A stretch of 64,000 nucleotides of DNA from Acuticoccus mangrovi (GTDB lineage Bacteria > Pseudomonadota > Alphaproteobacteria > Rhizobiales > Amorphaceae), in assembly GCF_016411865.1 (NCBI RefSeq), contig NZ_JAEKJA010000007.1, positions 372,001 to 436,000 on the forward strand, given 5' to 3'. A model generated the notes under the pieces. That model worked only from the letters and a program-made list of their open reading frames with translations, was not told the origin of the DNA and ran no database searches. The stretch's first letter is position 1; each line of letters begins with the position of its first letter. Below, piece by piece: positions 34,867 through 44,969 of this stretch. Both the position numbers and the translations under genes were made by a program.

Positions 34867-36680
34867 GGCTCACCGCGCCGGCGGTCGTCGCGATCGTCGG
34901 CGTCGTCGCCGCGCTCGCCCTGACGGCGGTCGCGGGCGCACCGCATCTCCTCGGCCGCCGCAGCCCGTTGGACGGCATCGAGGCGAGCCTCGTCGATCTC
35001 CGTCTCCTCCTCTTCGGCGAGACGCCGCACGACACCGCGGTGAGGGTGGTGGCGATCGACGACGCGACGGTGGACGCGGCCGGGCTGGGCTTCCCGCTTC
35101 CGCGCGCGCGCCTCGCGCAGATCGTCGAGGCGATCGCCGACGCGGGCGCGCGGACGCTCGCCGTCGACGTGCTCCTCGTCGGCAGGAAGGATGCCGCGGG
35201 CGACGCCGCGCTCGCCGGGGCGCTGCAGCGCATCCCGACGGTGATCGGTGCCGCCGCCCGCTTCCCCGCCGATGCGGTGGCGACGACGGTGCCGCGGCCG
35301 CAGGAGGTGGTGTGGCCCGACGCGCAGTTCCAGGAGAGCGCGGAGGTGGGGATGGTGAACGTCGTCACCGCGTCGACGGGAACGCCGCGCCACGTGCCCC
35401 TCGTGATGCTGAGCGGAACGGGTCTCCTGTCGCACATGGCGCTGCGGGCGGCGGCGTTGTTTGCCGGTGCCGAGCCGCGGCTGAGCGCCGAGAGCGTGGC
35501 GATCGGCGAGCGCGTCGTGCCGCTCGACCTCGGCTTTCACGAGCCGCTGCGGATCATGGGGCCCGGCGGGACGGTGCCGCGCGTCTCCGTCGCCGAGCTC
35601 CTCGCCGGACGCGCCGGGGACCGGCTGCGTGGGCGCCTCGTGCTGCTCGGCTACACGGCGTCGGGCGTCGGCGACACCTTCGTGACGCCCTATGACGCGG
35701 TGACGCCGGGGGTGGAGATCCTCGCCACCGCCACCGCCCAGCTCGTCGACACGCCGGGGCTCGTGCGCAACGTGGCGGTTCGGCGGGTCGATGTCGCCGC
35801 GACCGGCGCGATCGCGGTGGCTGGAAGCCTCGCGATCGCGCTGGCGCCGCTGACGGCGGGGCTCGCGATCGCGATGGGCCTGCTCGCGGCGTGGCTCGCC
35901 GCGGTGTGCGTGATGTTCGCCGAGGGCGTGTGGCTCAGCCTGGCGTTGCCGACGGCGGTGGCGGTGCCGGTGTTCGCCGTCGTCGCGGCGGCCCGCTATC
36001 TGGTGGAGCGGCGACGGGCGGCGCGCGATCGGCAGGGGGTGACGAGGCTCGGCCGCTTCCAGTCGCCCGCCCTTGCCCGGCGGCTCGCCGACGACCCCAC
36101 CTATCTCGCCCGTCCGGTGACGGCCACGGTCGCCGTGCTGTTCGTCGATCTCAAGGGCTTCACCGGCCACAGCGAGCGGCTGGGGCTCGACGGCACTCAG
36201 CGCCTCCTGAAGGACTTCCACGCCAACACCGCGGACGTGGTGCACGCCGGCGGTGGCGTGGTGCTGAACTATATGGGCGACGGGGCGCTCGCCGTGTTCG
36301 GCATGCCGGACACCCGGCCCGACGACGCCGACCGCGCGCTTCTCGCCGCCCGGGCGCTGATTGCGGCGGTGCGGGCGACGGCGCCGCCCGACGGGGCGGT
36401 GGGCGATCTCGACGCCCGCGTCGGGCTCCACTTCGACGACGTCGTGATGTCGCGTCTCGGCCACGACGAGCACCAGCAGGTGACGGTCACCGGCGACGCG
36501 GTGAACGTCGCGAGCCGGCTGATGGACGTCGCCAAGGGGGCGGGCGCCAACATCGCCGCCTCCGCCGCGCTGATGGCGGCGCTGACGCGGCCGGCGCAGC
36601 CACCGGCCGAAGCGATGATCACCGCGCCCATCCGCGGACGGGCGGCGACCATCGAGGTGGCGCTGTGGAGCCTGCGATAG
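34863..36680 (+). CDS. CHASE2-domain class III adenylate cyclase
   Basis: 605 residues from the GTG at 34863, which overlaps the fecR stop (GTGA). An N-terminal membrane helix is followed by a CHASE2 extracytoplasmic domain (about 25-310; FPLPRARLAQIVEAI, GRLVLLGYTASGVGDTFVTPYD are family blocks). Three membrane helices (about 315-395) follow, then a C-terminal cyclase domain. The cyclase keeps both metal aspartates (VLFVDLKGFTGHSERL and YMGDGALAVFG) and the transition-state Asn/Arg in GDAVNVASRL. It should make cAMP in the cytoplasm in response to a periplasmic signal, probably through the FecR protein. Confidence 0.93.
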   Translation: MRLTAPAVVAIVGVVAALALTAVAGAPHLLGRRSPLDGIEASLVDLRLLLFGETPHDTAVRVVAIDDATVDAAGLGFPLPRARLAQIVEAIADAGARTLAVDVLLVGRKDAAGDAALAGALQRIPTVIGAAARFPADAVATTVPRPQEVVWPDAQFQESAEVGMVNVVTASTGTPRHVPLVMLSGTGLLSHMALRAAALFAGAEPRLSAESVAIGERVVPLDLGFHEPLRIMGPGGTVPRVSVAELLAGRAGDRLRGRLVLLGYTASGVGDTFVTPYDAVTPGVEILATATAQLVDTPGLVRNVAVRRVDVAATGAIAVAGSLAIALAPLTAGLAIAMGLLAAWLAAVCVMFAEGVWLSLALPTAVAVPVFAVVAAARYLVERRRAARDRQGVTRLGRFQSPALARRLADDPTYLARPVTATVAVLFVDLKGFTGHSERLGLDGTQRLLKDFHANTADVVHAGGGVVLNYMGDGALAVFGMPDTRPDDADRALLAARALIAAVRATAPPDGAVGDLDARVGLHFDDVVMSRLGHDEHQQVTVTGDAVNVASRLMDVAKGAGANIAASAALMAALTRPAQPPAEAMITAPIRGRAATIEVALWSLR

Positions 36681-36777
36681 GCGCTGCCCGGTACAGCGCG
36701 CGGGGATGGAACTCATCGCCGCCTCTCGGACTCCTCGGGTGGTGCCGGCAGCGCGCCGCGACCGTCCATGAGACCCG

Positions 36778-37185
36778 ATGGAGGTGCTTGTGAAACCGTG
36801 CATCCGCAACGTCGACGACGTCGATTGGAAGGACTGGGAGGATCCGCTTCACGGTACGCTGAGGGGCGTGCGCTGGGCGGAGGTGATGTCGGCCGGGGGA
36901 AGGCTGGCGCTCGGGGCGATGGAGATCGGGCCGGGCGAGGCGCTGCCGTGGCACCATCACGCCGCGGAGGAGATCTATCACGTCATCACCGGCACCGGGC
37001 GACTGACGGTCGACGGCGAGGTGCATCAGCTGAAGCCCGGGACGACGGCGTTCATTCCCGCCGACGCGTGGCATCTCACCGAGGCGCATCGCCGCGGACG
37101 GCTCAGGGTGCTGTTCTTCTTCCCCGACCGCCCGCTCCGCGAGGTCGACTACCATTTCGACCCGACCGATCGTCTCGCGGCCTGA
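36778..37185 (+). CDS. Small cupin-domain protein
   Basis: 135 residues from the ATG at 36778, or 131 from an in-frame GTG at 36790 that lies just after GGAGGT. Cupin motif 1 is PWHHHAAEEIYHVITGTG, with His and Glu metal ligands. Motif 2 is GTTAFIPADAWH. A single conserved barrel, so a metal-binding small-molecule enzyme or sensor. The C-terminus holds an FFFPDRPLREVDYHFDP tail. Function unknown; no operon partners (the CDF gene begins about 115 bases downstream). Confidence 0.85.
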   Translation: MEVLVKPCIRNVDDVDWKDWEDPLHGTLRGVRWAEVMSAGGRLALGAMEIGPGEALPWHHHAAEEIYHVITGTGRLTVDGEVHQLKPGTTAFIPADAWHLTEAHRRGRLRVLFFFPDRPLREVDYHFDPTDRLAA

Positions 37186-37300
37186 TCATGGTGTCCGGCG
37201 ACGGGACGACGTCACCGGAGACGACATGGCCGGACAAGCGGTGGCGCGGGGAGGTGCCCCGGTCTATCAAGGCGCTCAAGCCGCGGTGAGGGGGATGGCG

Positions 37301-38326
37301 ATGAACGACGAGCGCACGCAAGCGGCCGCCGGCAGCCACGACGCCCACGGCCATGATCATGACGGCCATGATCATGACGGGCACGATCACGGCGGGCATG
37401 GGCACGGCGGGCACGGCCATGCCCACCATCACCACGTCGACCCGGCGGCCGGCGACCTCAAGGTGGGCTTCGCGGTCCTCGTCAATCTCCTGCTCACGGT
37501 GGTGCAGGTGGTGGGCGGCGTACTCGCCGGCAGCCTGGCGCTGATCGCCGACGCCCTGCACAATCTCTCCGACGCGCTGTCGCTGGTGATCGCCTACGGG
37601 GCGCGCAAGATCGCCCGCCGCGGCTCCGACGAGCGGATGACGTTCGGCTACGGCCGCATCGAGATCGTCGCGGCGCTGATCAACTACACCACGCTGATCG
37701 TCGTCGGCCTCTACCTCGTGAGCGAGGCGGTGATGCGCTTCTTCGAGCCCGAGGGGGTGGAGGGCTGGGTGGTCGTCTGGATCGCGGGCGTCGCGCTGGT
37801 GATCGATGTCGTCACCGCGCTCCTCACCTTCTCGATGTCGAAGACGAGCATGAACATCCGCGCCGCGTTCCTGCACAATGTCGCCGACGCGCTCGGCTCC
37901 GTGGCGGTGATCTTCGCCGGCACGCTGATCATCCTGTTCGGCTGGCACATCGTCGATCCGCTGGTGACGCTGCTGATCTCGGGCTACATTCTGTGGATGT
38001 CGTTCAAGGAGATCGGCGGAGTGATCCGGATCCTGATGCTGGGCAGCCCGCCGGGGATCGAGACCGCCGACGTGATCGCCGCGGTGAAGGAGATCGACGG
38101 CGTTTCCGATGTCCACCGCGTGCGCTTCTGGCAGATGCAGGAGAACGCCACCGCCTTCGACGCCCACGTGGTGATCGACCGGGGCGAATGGACCCATGCC
38201 GACGCCATCAAGGCGGCGATCAAGGCGAAGCTCAAGGCGCGCTTCGGTATTGCCCAGTCGACGCTCGAGCTCGAGTGCATGAACCACGCATGCCTCGAAG
38301 CGCCGTCCATCGGCACCGACTTATAG
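37301..38326 (+). CDS. Cation diffusion facilitator (CDF) family metal exporter
   Basis: About 341 residues from the ATG at 37301 (GAGGGGG upstream). The N-terminus has a long His/Asp-Gly run (repeated HDHDG, HGHGGHGHAHHHH), a cytoplasmic metal-binding tail. Six membrane helices follow, with IADALHNLSDALSL in helix 2 and AAFLHNVADALGSV in helix 5, giving the HxxxD zinc-binding sites, and a C-terminal cytoplasmic domain. The sites match zinc (ZitB/CzcD) transport by exchange with protons. No metal regulator adjoins. Confidence 0.95.
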   Translation: MNDERTQAAAGSHDAHGHDHDGHDHDGHDHGGHGHGGHGHAHHHHVDPAAGDLKVGFAVLVNLLLTVVQVVGGVLAGSLALIADALHNLSDALSLVIAYGARKIARRGSDERMTFGYGRIEIVAALINYTTLIVVGLYLVSEAVMRFFEPEGVEGWVVVWIAGVALVIDVVTALLTFSMSKTSMNIRAAFLHNVADALGSVAVIFAGTLIILFGWHIVDPLVTLLISGYILWMSFKEIGGVIRILMLGSPPGIETADVIAAVKEIDGVSDVHRVRFWQMQENATAFDAHVVIDRGEWTHADAIKAAIKAKLKARFGIAQSTLELECMNHACLEAPSIGTDL

Positions 38327-38523
38327 AAAATAATCCTATCAGTTTTCTTCTGGAGATTGTGGCTCTGCCAATTTCTCCCAGGATTCCCGAGGGAAAGAGC
38401 GGCGCCGAGCGCTTCTGCGCAATTTAGAATGGTTTGATTTTCGCGATCGTGCCTTCTATCAACCGGGTCGGCGCACTCCACGGCACCGCCGCCGAGCGAC
38501 GCCCTGTCCGGAGGACGCCGATC

Positions 38524-39714
38524 GTGACTTTCTCACACAATGCGAGCGCGCAGAGCCGGGTGGCCGCGATCACGGCCTACGGTATTCTCGACACGCCGCG
38601 CGAGCGGGCTTTCGACGAGATCGCCGAGCTCGTCGCGGCGATCTGCGAGACGCCGATGGCCGCGGTCAGCCTGATCGACCAGGAGCGGCAGTGGTTCAAG
38701 GCGGAAGTGGGGCTCGGGGTTCGCGAGACGCCGCTCAGCCAGTCGATCTGCGTCACCGCTCTCGACAGCGACGATGTGATCGAGATCGAGGACACGCTGG
38801 AGGACCCACGCTCCTGCGCCAACACGCTGTGCAGCGGCCCGGCCGCCCTGCGCTTTTATGCCGGCGCGGTGCTGCGCACGCCCTCGGGCGTGCCGTTCGG
38901 CACCCTGTGCGTGCTCGACACCAAGCCACGCAAATTGACCGATCTGCAGCGCACCACCATCCGCGTGCTCGCGCGCCAGGTGACCAAGGAGCTCGACTTG
39001 CGCCAAGCGCTCAAGCGCCAAGAGGTGATGCAGCACGAGGTGGACCATCGGGTGAAGAACTCGCTGCAATCTGTCGCCTCTTTCATCCGCCTTCAGAGCG
39101 GGCGGGCGCAGGAGGAGGCGACGCGCGAGGTGCTCGAGACGGTCGGGCGGCGGATCTCGTCGGTGGCGCTGCTCCATCAGGAACTCTACGCGGCGAGCGT
39201 GGGCGAGGAAGTCGCCCTCAACAGCTACATGGAAAAGCTCGGCCGCCTGTTCGCCGCCTCGGCGCCGGAAGGGGTGAGGCTCGAGACACGCTGCGAGACG
39301 GCCCTGGTGAGCGCCGAGCAGGCGACCGCCCTCGCCGCCATCTGCAACGAGTTCGTGGCGAACTCGTTCAAGCACGCCTTTCCCGACGGGCGGGAGGGCA
39401 TCGTGTCGATCATCGGCGCGCGCGGCGCTGACGGCGTCTTCGAGGTGCACCTCGAAGACGACGGGGTGGGGGTCGATCCTGCCGCGGCGGGGCGCGGGCT
39501 CGGCATGCGGATCATCGACGCGTCGGCGCAGCAGATGGGGGCGCAGCTCGCCTTTCCCGGCCGCGCGGCGGGCCACGGGCTGACGCTGGTGTTTCCGACC
39601 ATCGACGTGCCGCCGAGCGTGCCCGTCACCCCGGCGATGGCCGCGCTGGAAGCGGACGCTCCGCGCGCCAACCACGGCGGCGCCGTGCCACGCTACCACG
39701 CGCCGTCGCGCTGA
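38524..39714 (+). CDS. GAF-domain sensor histidine kinase (HisKA_2 family)
   Basis: 396 residues from the GTG at 38524, which has GGAGGA 8 bases upstream. GAF domain about 5-165 (ILDTPRERAFDEIAELVAAICETP, VPFGTLCVLDTKPR). The phosphoacceptor H-box is HEVDHRVKNSLQSVASFI, typical of HisKA_2 kinases, followed by a HATPase domain with an N-box (ICNEFVANSFKHAFPD) and G-box (GRGLGMRIIDA). No response regulator or receiver gene lies alongside, so its partner is elsewhere. No membrane helix; cytoplasmic sensor. About 200 bases of A+T-rich leader precede it. Confidence 0.93.
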   Translation: MTFSHNASAQSRVAAITAYGILDTPRERAFDEIAELVAAICETPMAAVSLIDQERQWFKAEVGLGVRETPLSQSICVTALDSDDVIEIEDTLEDPRSCANTLCSGPAALRFYAGAVLRTPSGVPFGTLCVLDTKPRKLTDLQRTTIRVLARQVTKELDLRQALKRQEVMQHEVDHRVKNSLQSVASFIRLQSGRAQEEATREVLETVGRRISSVALLHQELYAASVGEEVALNSYMEKLGRLFAASAPEGVRLETRCETALVSAEQATALAAICNEFVANSFKHAFPDGREGIVSIIGARGADGVFEVHLEDDGVGVDPAAAGRGLGMRIIDASAQQMGAQLAFPGRAAGHGLTLVFPTIDVPPSVPVTPAMAALEADAPRANHGGAVPRYHAPSR

Positions 39715-39720
39715 ACCGGG

Positions 39721-40065
39721 TCAAGCGCCGAGCCGTCGCCGCCCCGCCTTCTTGGGGGGAGGGGCGAGGGCGAGGACGGTCGGCTGAGCCGGCGCGGCGG
39801 TCTTGCGCAGCTGCTTCAACTCCCGACGATCGGCCCGCGCGGCGCGGCGCGCGTCCTTGCGGCCGAGCCAGCCGGCAAGCCCGCCGATCACCACGCCGAG
39901 GGCGATCAGCGCGAAGATCAGCATGTAGAGCGGCACCGCGACAGTGAGGCCGTGCGCGTCGAACGGGTCGACGCGGATCGTCACCGGATGGCGGTTCGCC
40001 ACCGCGAGCACCATGACCGCGGCCGCGAGCAGGACGAGCAGCGCGGTTCCGGCAAAGCGCGCCAC
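39721..40065 (-). CDS. lapA: LapA-domain (DUF1049) inner-membrane protein
   Basis: 114 residues from the GTG at 40065. Two membrane helices (FAGTALLVLLAAAVMVLAVA, and VPLYMLIFALIALGVVIGGLAGW) flank a periplasmic loop with the family motif NRHPVTIRVDPF. A basic cytoplasmic tail follows. LapA with LapB tunes LPS synthesis in E. coli, but the alphaproteobacterial genes beside ihfB are only family members. It starts 4 bases after ihfB ends. Confidence 0.85.
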   Translation of the reverse strand: MARFAGTALLVLLAAAVMVLAVANRHPVTIRVDPFDAHGLTVAVPLYMLIFALIALGVVIGGLAGWLGRKDARRAARADRRELKQLRKTAAPAQPTVLALAPPPKKAGRRRLGA

Positions 40066-40069
40066 GGGT

Positions 40070-40381
40070 CTACTCGGCGGCGCGACTCATGCCGTCGTCG
40101 TCGGCGTTGTTGATGCGCTCGCGCATCTCCTTGCCCGTGCGGAAGAAGGGAGCGGCCTTCTCCTCCACCGGGACGGATTCGCCGGTGCGGGGATTGCGGC
40201 CGATGCGAGGGCCGCGCAGGCGCACGGAGAACGCCCCGAAGCCACGCAACTCGACCCGATTGCGGTCGCGCAAGGCGTCCGAAATCTCGTCCAGCACCGC
40301 ATTGAGGACGCCTTCAACCTCCCGCTGATAAAGGTGCGGGTTCTGCAGGGCGAGGCGTGTCACCAGCTCGGACTTAATCAT
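40070..40381 (-). CDS. ihfB: Integration host factor subunit beta
   Basis: 103 residues, a DNA-bending HU/IHF protein. [11 protein letters not shown] at the start, the beta-arm [20 protein letters not shown] containing the intercalating proline, and [13 protein letters not shown] near the C-terminus are IHF-beta features. Its ATG overlaps the end of sppA by 8 bases. Works as a heterodimer with IhfA (encoded elsewhere). Confidence 0.97.
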   Translation of the reverse strand: MIKSELVTRLALQNPHLYQREVEGVLNAVLDEISDALRDRNRVELRGFGAFSVRLRGPRIGRNPRTGESVPVEEKAAPFFRTGKEMRERINNADDDGMSRAAE

Positions 40382-41345
40382 TGTATGTCACCTTTAGGTC
40401 CGATGTGATGGAAGCCTGCCAAAGCGACCACAAACCGTCAACCGAAGCTGTCGGCCGAGTGGACGGAAGGGGCAGTCCGAGCGCCGCGAAAACGCCGTCC
40501 ACCACGCGTTCCGCCATGTGCGCGGTGAAGGAAAAGTCGCCGTCATCCTTGGTTGTATAGGTCTTGACCGGCAGGTCCTTGGCGATGCCGCGCTCGCTTT
40601 CCATCCAGGCGATCGCCGTGTCCTCGCCGCCGATTTCGTCGATGAGCTTTTCCTCGAGCGCCTGATGGCCGGTGAAGATGCGGCCGTCGGCGAGGCGCCG
40701 GGCGTCGGCTTCGGTCAGGCCGCGGCGCTCCACGACCATGCCGAGGAACCAGGCGTAGCTGTCGTCGACGATCGACTGGAGCGCGGCGACGGCGTCGGGG
40801 TCGGTGGGCTCGAACGGGTTCGGCTCGGCCTTGAGCGGGCCGGAATCGACCTTCGACACCTGAATGCCGAGGTGATCGAGCATCTCGCTGATCTGGCCGT
40901 ATTGGATGAGGACGCCGATCGAGCCCGTCAGGCTGGAGCGGTGGGCGACGATGTGATCGGTCGCAAGGGCGGTCATGTAGGCGGCGGAGGCACCGAGGGT
41001 GTCGATCTGGGCGACGACCGGCTTCACCGCCGCGACGTCGCGCAGCGCGTTGTAGAGGCGCTCGCCGCCGACGGTGGTGCCGCCCGGCGAGTTGATGGTG
41101 ACGACGACCCCGGCGACGCTGTCGTCCTCGCCGAGATCCTCGATGAGATCGATGAGGTCGCTGTCCGACACGATGGCGCCCCGGATCGGCAGGCGCGCGA
41201 TGTGGCTCGACCCGCCGGCGCTGACCGTCCAGTAGACGGCCGCGCCCACGGCCGCGATCACGATGAGGATCGCGAGGGCGCGCCACACGGCAAGCCGCCG
41301 GGTCAGGCGGCGACGGTCCAGGAGGGTGTCGACTTCGAGCGCCAT
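40374..41345 (-). CDS. sppA: Signal peptide peptidase SppA, short form (protease IV family)
   Basis: 323 residues. N-terminal membrane anchor (about 18-44), then a single peptidase S49 domain: [20 protein letters not shown], the nucleophile serine in [16 protein letters not shown], and the general-base lysine in [14 protein letters not shown]. It degrades signal peptides in the membrane. The short form has one catalytic domain, as in Bacillus and rhizobia. The 3' end overlaps ihfB. Confidence 0.93.
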   Translation of the reverse strand: MALEVDTLLDRRRLTRRLAVWRALAILIVIAAVGAAVYWTVSAGGSSHIARLPIRGAIVSDSDLIDLIEDLGEDDSVAGVVVTINSPGGTTVGGERLYNALRDVAAVKPVVAQIDTLGASAAYMTALATDHIVAHRSSLTGSIGVLIQYGQISEMLDHLGIQVSKVDSGPLKAEPNPFEPTDPDAVAALQSIVDDSYAWFLGMVVERRGLTEADARRLADGRIFTGHQALEEKLIDEIGGEDTAIAWMESERGIAKDLPVKTYTTKDDGDFSFTAHMAERVVDGVFAALGLPLPSTRPTASVDGLWSLWQASITSDLKVTYND

Positions 41346-41386
41346 GGTTCAATCCGCACGATGGAACGGGTCGTGTAGCACGGAAA

Positions 41387-42703
41387 CTAAAGCGGCGGAG
41401 TCCCGTTCTGCGCCAGCACGTCTCCGACGAGGTAGAGCGAGCCGCCGATGAGGATGCGCGGCGCCGGCTCGAAGCGCCAGTTCTGCTCCAGGAGCCGCAG
41501 CGCGGTGCGCACCGAGGTGACGGGTTCGGCGGAGATGTCGGCCTCCTCCGCCGCCGCGGCGAGGGCGGCCGGCTCGATGGACGCGTCGGAGGGCACGCGC
41601 ACGGTGAAGACGTGCCGCACGAGGCCAGCGAAGGCGCGGAAATAGCCCGCCGGATCCTTGGTGTTGAGCATGCCGACGATGAGGAAGAGCGGGCGCGGCA
41701 CGCGGTCCTCGAGGTCGGCGAGGGCGGCGGCGATGGCTTCACCGGCATCGGGGTTGTGCCCGCCGTCGAGCCAGATCTCGGCCTCGCGGGGGGCGAAGTC
41801 GATGAGCCGGCCGCGGGTGAGGCGCTGGAGCCGGCCCGGCCAGTCGACGCGGGCGAGCCCGGCTTCGAGGCTCGCCGGATCGTCGATGAGGTGGGTGGCG
41901 CGGGCCGTCGCGACGGCGACGCCGGCGTTGACGAACTGATGGCGCCCGGTCAGGCGCGGCACCGGCAGGTCGACGAGCCCGTCATTGTCCTGGAAGACGA
42001 GGCGGCCGTGCTCCTGCAGCACCGACCAGTCGGCACCGCCGAGATGGAGCGGCGCCGCCATCCGGGCCGCCTGCCGCTCGATGACGGTCGAGGCCTCCGC
42101 CTTCTGGGGGGCGGACACGACCGGCACGCCCTGCTTGATGATCCCGGCCTTCTCGGCGGCGATGTCGGCGAGGGTGGGACCGAGGAAGCCCACATGGTCG
42201 ATGCCGATGGTGGTGATGACGGAGGCGAGCGGGCGCTCCACCACGTTGGTGGCGTCGAGCCGGCCGCCGAGGCCGGTCTCGAGAAGGAGATAGTCCGCGG
42301 GGTTCTCCGCGAAGAGGAGGAAGGCGGCGGCCGTGGTGATCTCGAAGAAGGTGATGGGCTCGCCGCCGTTCGCCTCCTCCGCTCGGGTCAGCGCGTCCGT
42401 CAGCGCCGCGTCGTCGACGAGAGTGCCGCCCGACGCGTCGGCGATGCGGATGCGCTCGTTGAAGGCGACGAGGTGGGGCGAGGTGTAGACGTGGGCGGTC
42501 TTGCCGTCGGCCGTGAGCATGGCGCGCAGCATCGCCACCACGCTGCCCTTGCCGTTGGTGCCGGCGACGTGGATGACGGGCGGCAGCCGGCGTTCCGGGT
42601 TGCCGAGGGCGGCGAGCAGACGTTCGAGGCGCCCGAGCGAGAGGTCGATCCGCTTGGGGTGCAGCGCCGCGATCCGCTCCAGGATCGGTGACGTGGCGTC
42701 CAT
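41387..42703 (-). CDS. folC: Folylpolyglutamate synthase / dihydrofolate synthase
   Basis: 438 residues. Mur-ligase-like ATP-binding motif HVAGTNGKGSVVAMLRAML, then FNERIRIADA, the ETGLGGRLDATNVV block and the late WLDGGHNPDAG are FolC signatures. It adds glutamate to dihydropteroate and to folates. Its start lies 2 bases after the accD stop, completing the trpBA-accD-folC operon, an order known from other alphaproteobacteria. Confidence 0.97.
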   Translation of the reverse strand: MDATSPILERIAALHPKRIDLSLGRLERLLAALGNPERRLPPVIHVAGTNGKGSVVAMLRAMLTADGKTAHVYTSPHLVAFNERIRIADASGGTLVDDAALTDALTRAEEANGGEPITFFEITTAAAFLLFAENPADYLLLETGLGGRLDATNVVERPLASVITTIGIDHVGFLGPTLADIAAEKAGIIKQGVPVVSAPQKAEASTVIERQAARMAAPLHLGGADWSVLQEHGRLVFQDNDGLVDLPVPRLTGRHQFVNAGVAVATARATHLIDDPASLEAGLARVDWPGRLQRLTRGRLIDFAPREAEIWLDGGHNPDAGEAIAAALADLEDRVPRPLFLIVGMLNTKDPAGYFRAFAGLVRHVFTVRVPSDASIEPAALAAAAEEADISAEPVTSVRTALRLLEQNWRFEPAPRILIGGSLYLVGDVLAQNGTPPL

Positions 42704-42705
42704 GG

Positions 42706-43698
42706 TCAGGTCGCGGCGGTCGCCGGCTCCTCGTCGGCGGGCGCCTCGGTCTGGGTCTGGGCGTCGGCCGCGGACGTCGCCACGGGCTCGGCCGGCACCT
42801 CCACCTCCGCCTTCGGAGCGGGGAGGGCGGGCGTCTCGACGGGAGGCGGCGCCTGATGGGTGAGAATGCGCAGCAGGCGGGCGAGCGTCGCCTTCATCTC
42901 GTGGCGGTGGACGACCATGTCGACCATGCCGTGCTCATGGAGATATTCGGCGCGCTGGAAGCCCTCGGGCAGCTTCTCGCGAATGGTCTGCTCGATGACG
43001 CGCGGGCCGGCGAAGCCGATGAGGGCGCCGGGCTCGGCGATGTGGACGTCGCCGAGCATCGCGTAGGAGGCGGTGACGCCGCCGGTCGTCGGATTGGTGA
43101 GGACGACGACGTAGGGAAGCCCCGCCTCGCGCAGCGCGATGAGCGCCGCCGTGGTCCGCGGCATCTGCATGAGGGAGAGAATGCCCTCCTGCATCCGCGC
43201 GCCGCCGGAGGCCGCGAAGAGGATGTAGGGCGTTCCGTCGGCCACCGCCGTCTCCGCCCCCTTCACGATGGCTTCGCCCGCGGCCATGCCGAGCGAGCCG
43301 CCCATGAAGGCGAAGTCCTGAATGGCGACGGTGACGGGCAGCGTCTCGAGGAGGCCCTTGGCGAGGGTCACCGCATCCTCGCGACCGGTCTTCGCCTTGG
43401 CGTCGCGCAGGCGGTCCTGATAGCGCCGCTCGTCGCGGAAGCGCAGCGGATCGACGGGCACCTGCGGCAGCGGCAGGAGCTCATATTGGCCGTCGTCGAA
43501 CAGGCTGTCGAGGCGGGCGGGGACGGGCATGCGCATGTGGAAGCCCGAGCCGGGCACCACCCAGCCGTTCTGCTCCAGATCGCGATGGAACACCATCTCG
43601 CCCGTTTCCGGGCACTTGATCCAGAGGTTCTTCGGAGTGTCGCGCTTAGTCCAGAAGGAGGAGATCTTCGGACGGACGACGGACGAAATCCAGTTCAT
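42706..43698 (-). CDS. accD: Acetyl-CoA carboxylase carboxyltransferase subunit beta, zinc-finger-less type
   Basis: 330 residues. The CoA-binding core [23 protein letters not shown] is intact, and [21 protein letters not shown] is the family active-site region. At the N-terminus, where E. coli AccD has four zinc cysteines, this protein reads [20 protein letters not shown] followed by [11 protein letters not shown], with only one cysteine left. It carries an acidic Ala/Glu/Pro-rich tail (about 290-330). The ATG overlaps the trpA stop as ATGA. It makes malonyl-CoA with AccA, AccB and AccC. Confidence 0.96.
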   Translation of the reverse strand: MNWISSVVRPKISSFWTKRDTPKNLWIKCPETGEMVFHRDLEQNGWVVPGSGFHMRMPVPARLDSLFDDGQYELLPLPQVPVDPLRFRDERRYQDRLRDAKAKTGREDAVTLAKGLLETLPVTVAIQDFAFMGGSLGMAAGEAIVKGAETAVADGTPYILFAASGGARMQEGILSLMQMPRTTAALIALREAGLPYVVVLTNPTTGGVTASYAMLGDVHIAEPGALIGFAGPRVIEQTIREKLPEGFQRAEYLHEHGMVDMVVHRHEMKATLARLLRILTHQAPPPVETPALPAPKAEVEVPAEPVATSAADAQTQTEAPADEEPATAAT

Positions 43699-44507
43699 GC
43701 GGCGACCTCGGTGCGGGCGCGGCGAACGCCGTCGGACAGGGCCTTGACGAACGCGAGGGTCGGGGCCGGATCGCCGCCGGACGCCTCGATGGTGGAGACG
43801 ATGGCCGACCCCACCACCACCGCGTCGGCGACGCGGGCGATCTCGGCGGCCTGCTCCGGCGTCTTCACGCCGAAGCCGACGCCGACGGGGAGCGCCGTCT
43901 TCGCCTTGAGTCGGGCGACGGCGCGGCCGATGTCGGCCGCCGCGGCGCTGGCGGTGCCGGTGATGCCGGCGATCGCCACGTAGTAGACGAAGCCGGAGGT
44001 GTTGGCGAGGACGGCGGGCAGGCGCTTGTCGTCGGTGGTCGGGGTGGCGAGGCGGATGAAGTCGAGCCCGACGGCGCGGGCGGGCAGGCAGAGCTCGTCG
44101 TCCTCCTCCGGCGGCAGGTCGACGATGATGAGCCCGTCGACGCCGGCCTCCGTCGCCTCCGCGAGGAAGGTGTCGACGCCGCGATGGTAGATCGGGTTGT
44201 AGTAGCCCATCAGCACGATCGGGGTGGTGTCGTCGTGCTGGCGGAAGTCGCGCACGAGCCGAAGCGTCGTCGACACCGAGCCGCCGGCGGCCAGCGCGCG
44301 GCGGCCAGCGGCCTGGATCGCGGGGCCGTCGGCCATCGGATCGGTGAACGGCATGCCGAGCTCGATGACGTCGGCCCCGGCGGCGGGCAGGCCCTTCAGG
44401 ATCTCCGCACAGGTCTCGATCGACGGGTCGGCGGCGGTGATGAAGGTGACGAGGGCGGCGCGATTGTCGCGGCCGAGGGCCTCGAAGCGGGCGGCGATGC
44501 GGCTCAT
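43695..44507 (-). CDS. trpA: Tryptophan synthase alpha chain
   Basis: 270 residues from the ATG at 44507. Catalytic glutamate and aspartate lie in [23 protein letters not shown] and in [12 protein letters not shown]. The phosphate-binding loop is [16 protein letters not shown], after the mobile-loop segment [12 protein letters not shown]. It cleaves indole-3-glycerol phosphate and passes indole to TrpB. A gap of about 150 bases, unusual in this compact operon, separates it from the upstream VapD-like gene. Confidence 0.97.
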   Translation of the reverse strand: MSRIAARFEALGRDNRAALVTFITAADPSIETCAEILKGLPAAGADVIELGMPFTDPMADGPAIQAAGRRALAAGGSVSTTLRLVRDFRQHDDTTPIVLMGYYNPIYHRGVDTFLAEATEAGVDGLIIVDLPPEEDDELCLPARAVGLDFIRLATPTTDDKRLPAVLANTSGFVYYVAIAGITGTASAAAADIGRAVARLKAKTALPVGVGFGVKTPEQAAEIARVADAVVVGSAIVSTIEASGGDPAPTLAFVKALSDGVRRARTEVAA

Positions 44508-44655
44508 GGGCGGGTTCCGGACAGGGGCTGGCAAGCGGGGGGCGTACCGCCCGGCAAGAGGCTGATCGAGGGCATGCCGTCGCGCGCCGAGGACGGCATG
44601 GCGGCGGCAGCCGTCGGCCGAGAGGCGGCGGACGCGGCCGGATGGCGGAGCGTCG

Positions 44656-44969
44656 TCACATGCCCCCCGCGCGTCGGCTGACGATGCCGGTGAGATCGGC
44701 TTCGTCGGTGAGGCGGAAGGCGTGCACGTCCTCGATGGACTCGGCGATCCAGTCGATCCGCGACATTCGGTCGATCGCCGACATCACGGCCGCCATCCCC
44801 TGCTCGCCGCGATAGACGTAGAGCTCGCCATACTCCCAGGTGAAGCCGAGATCGCGCATGACGTTGGACAGCATCACGATTTCCTCGTCGAATGCGGCGT
44901 CGGACTGCTCGAGGCGCAATGCTTCGGCAGCCCGCTCCAGCGAGATGCGGACGGCGAGGGCATAGGCCA

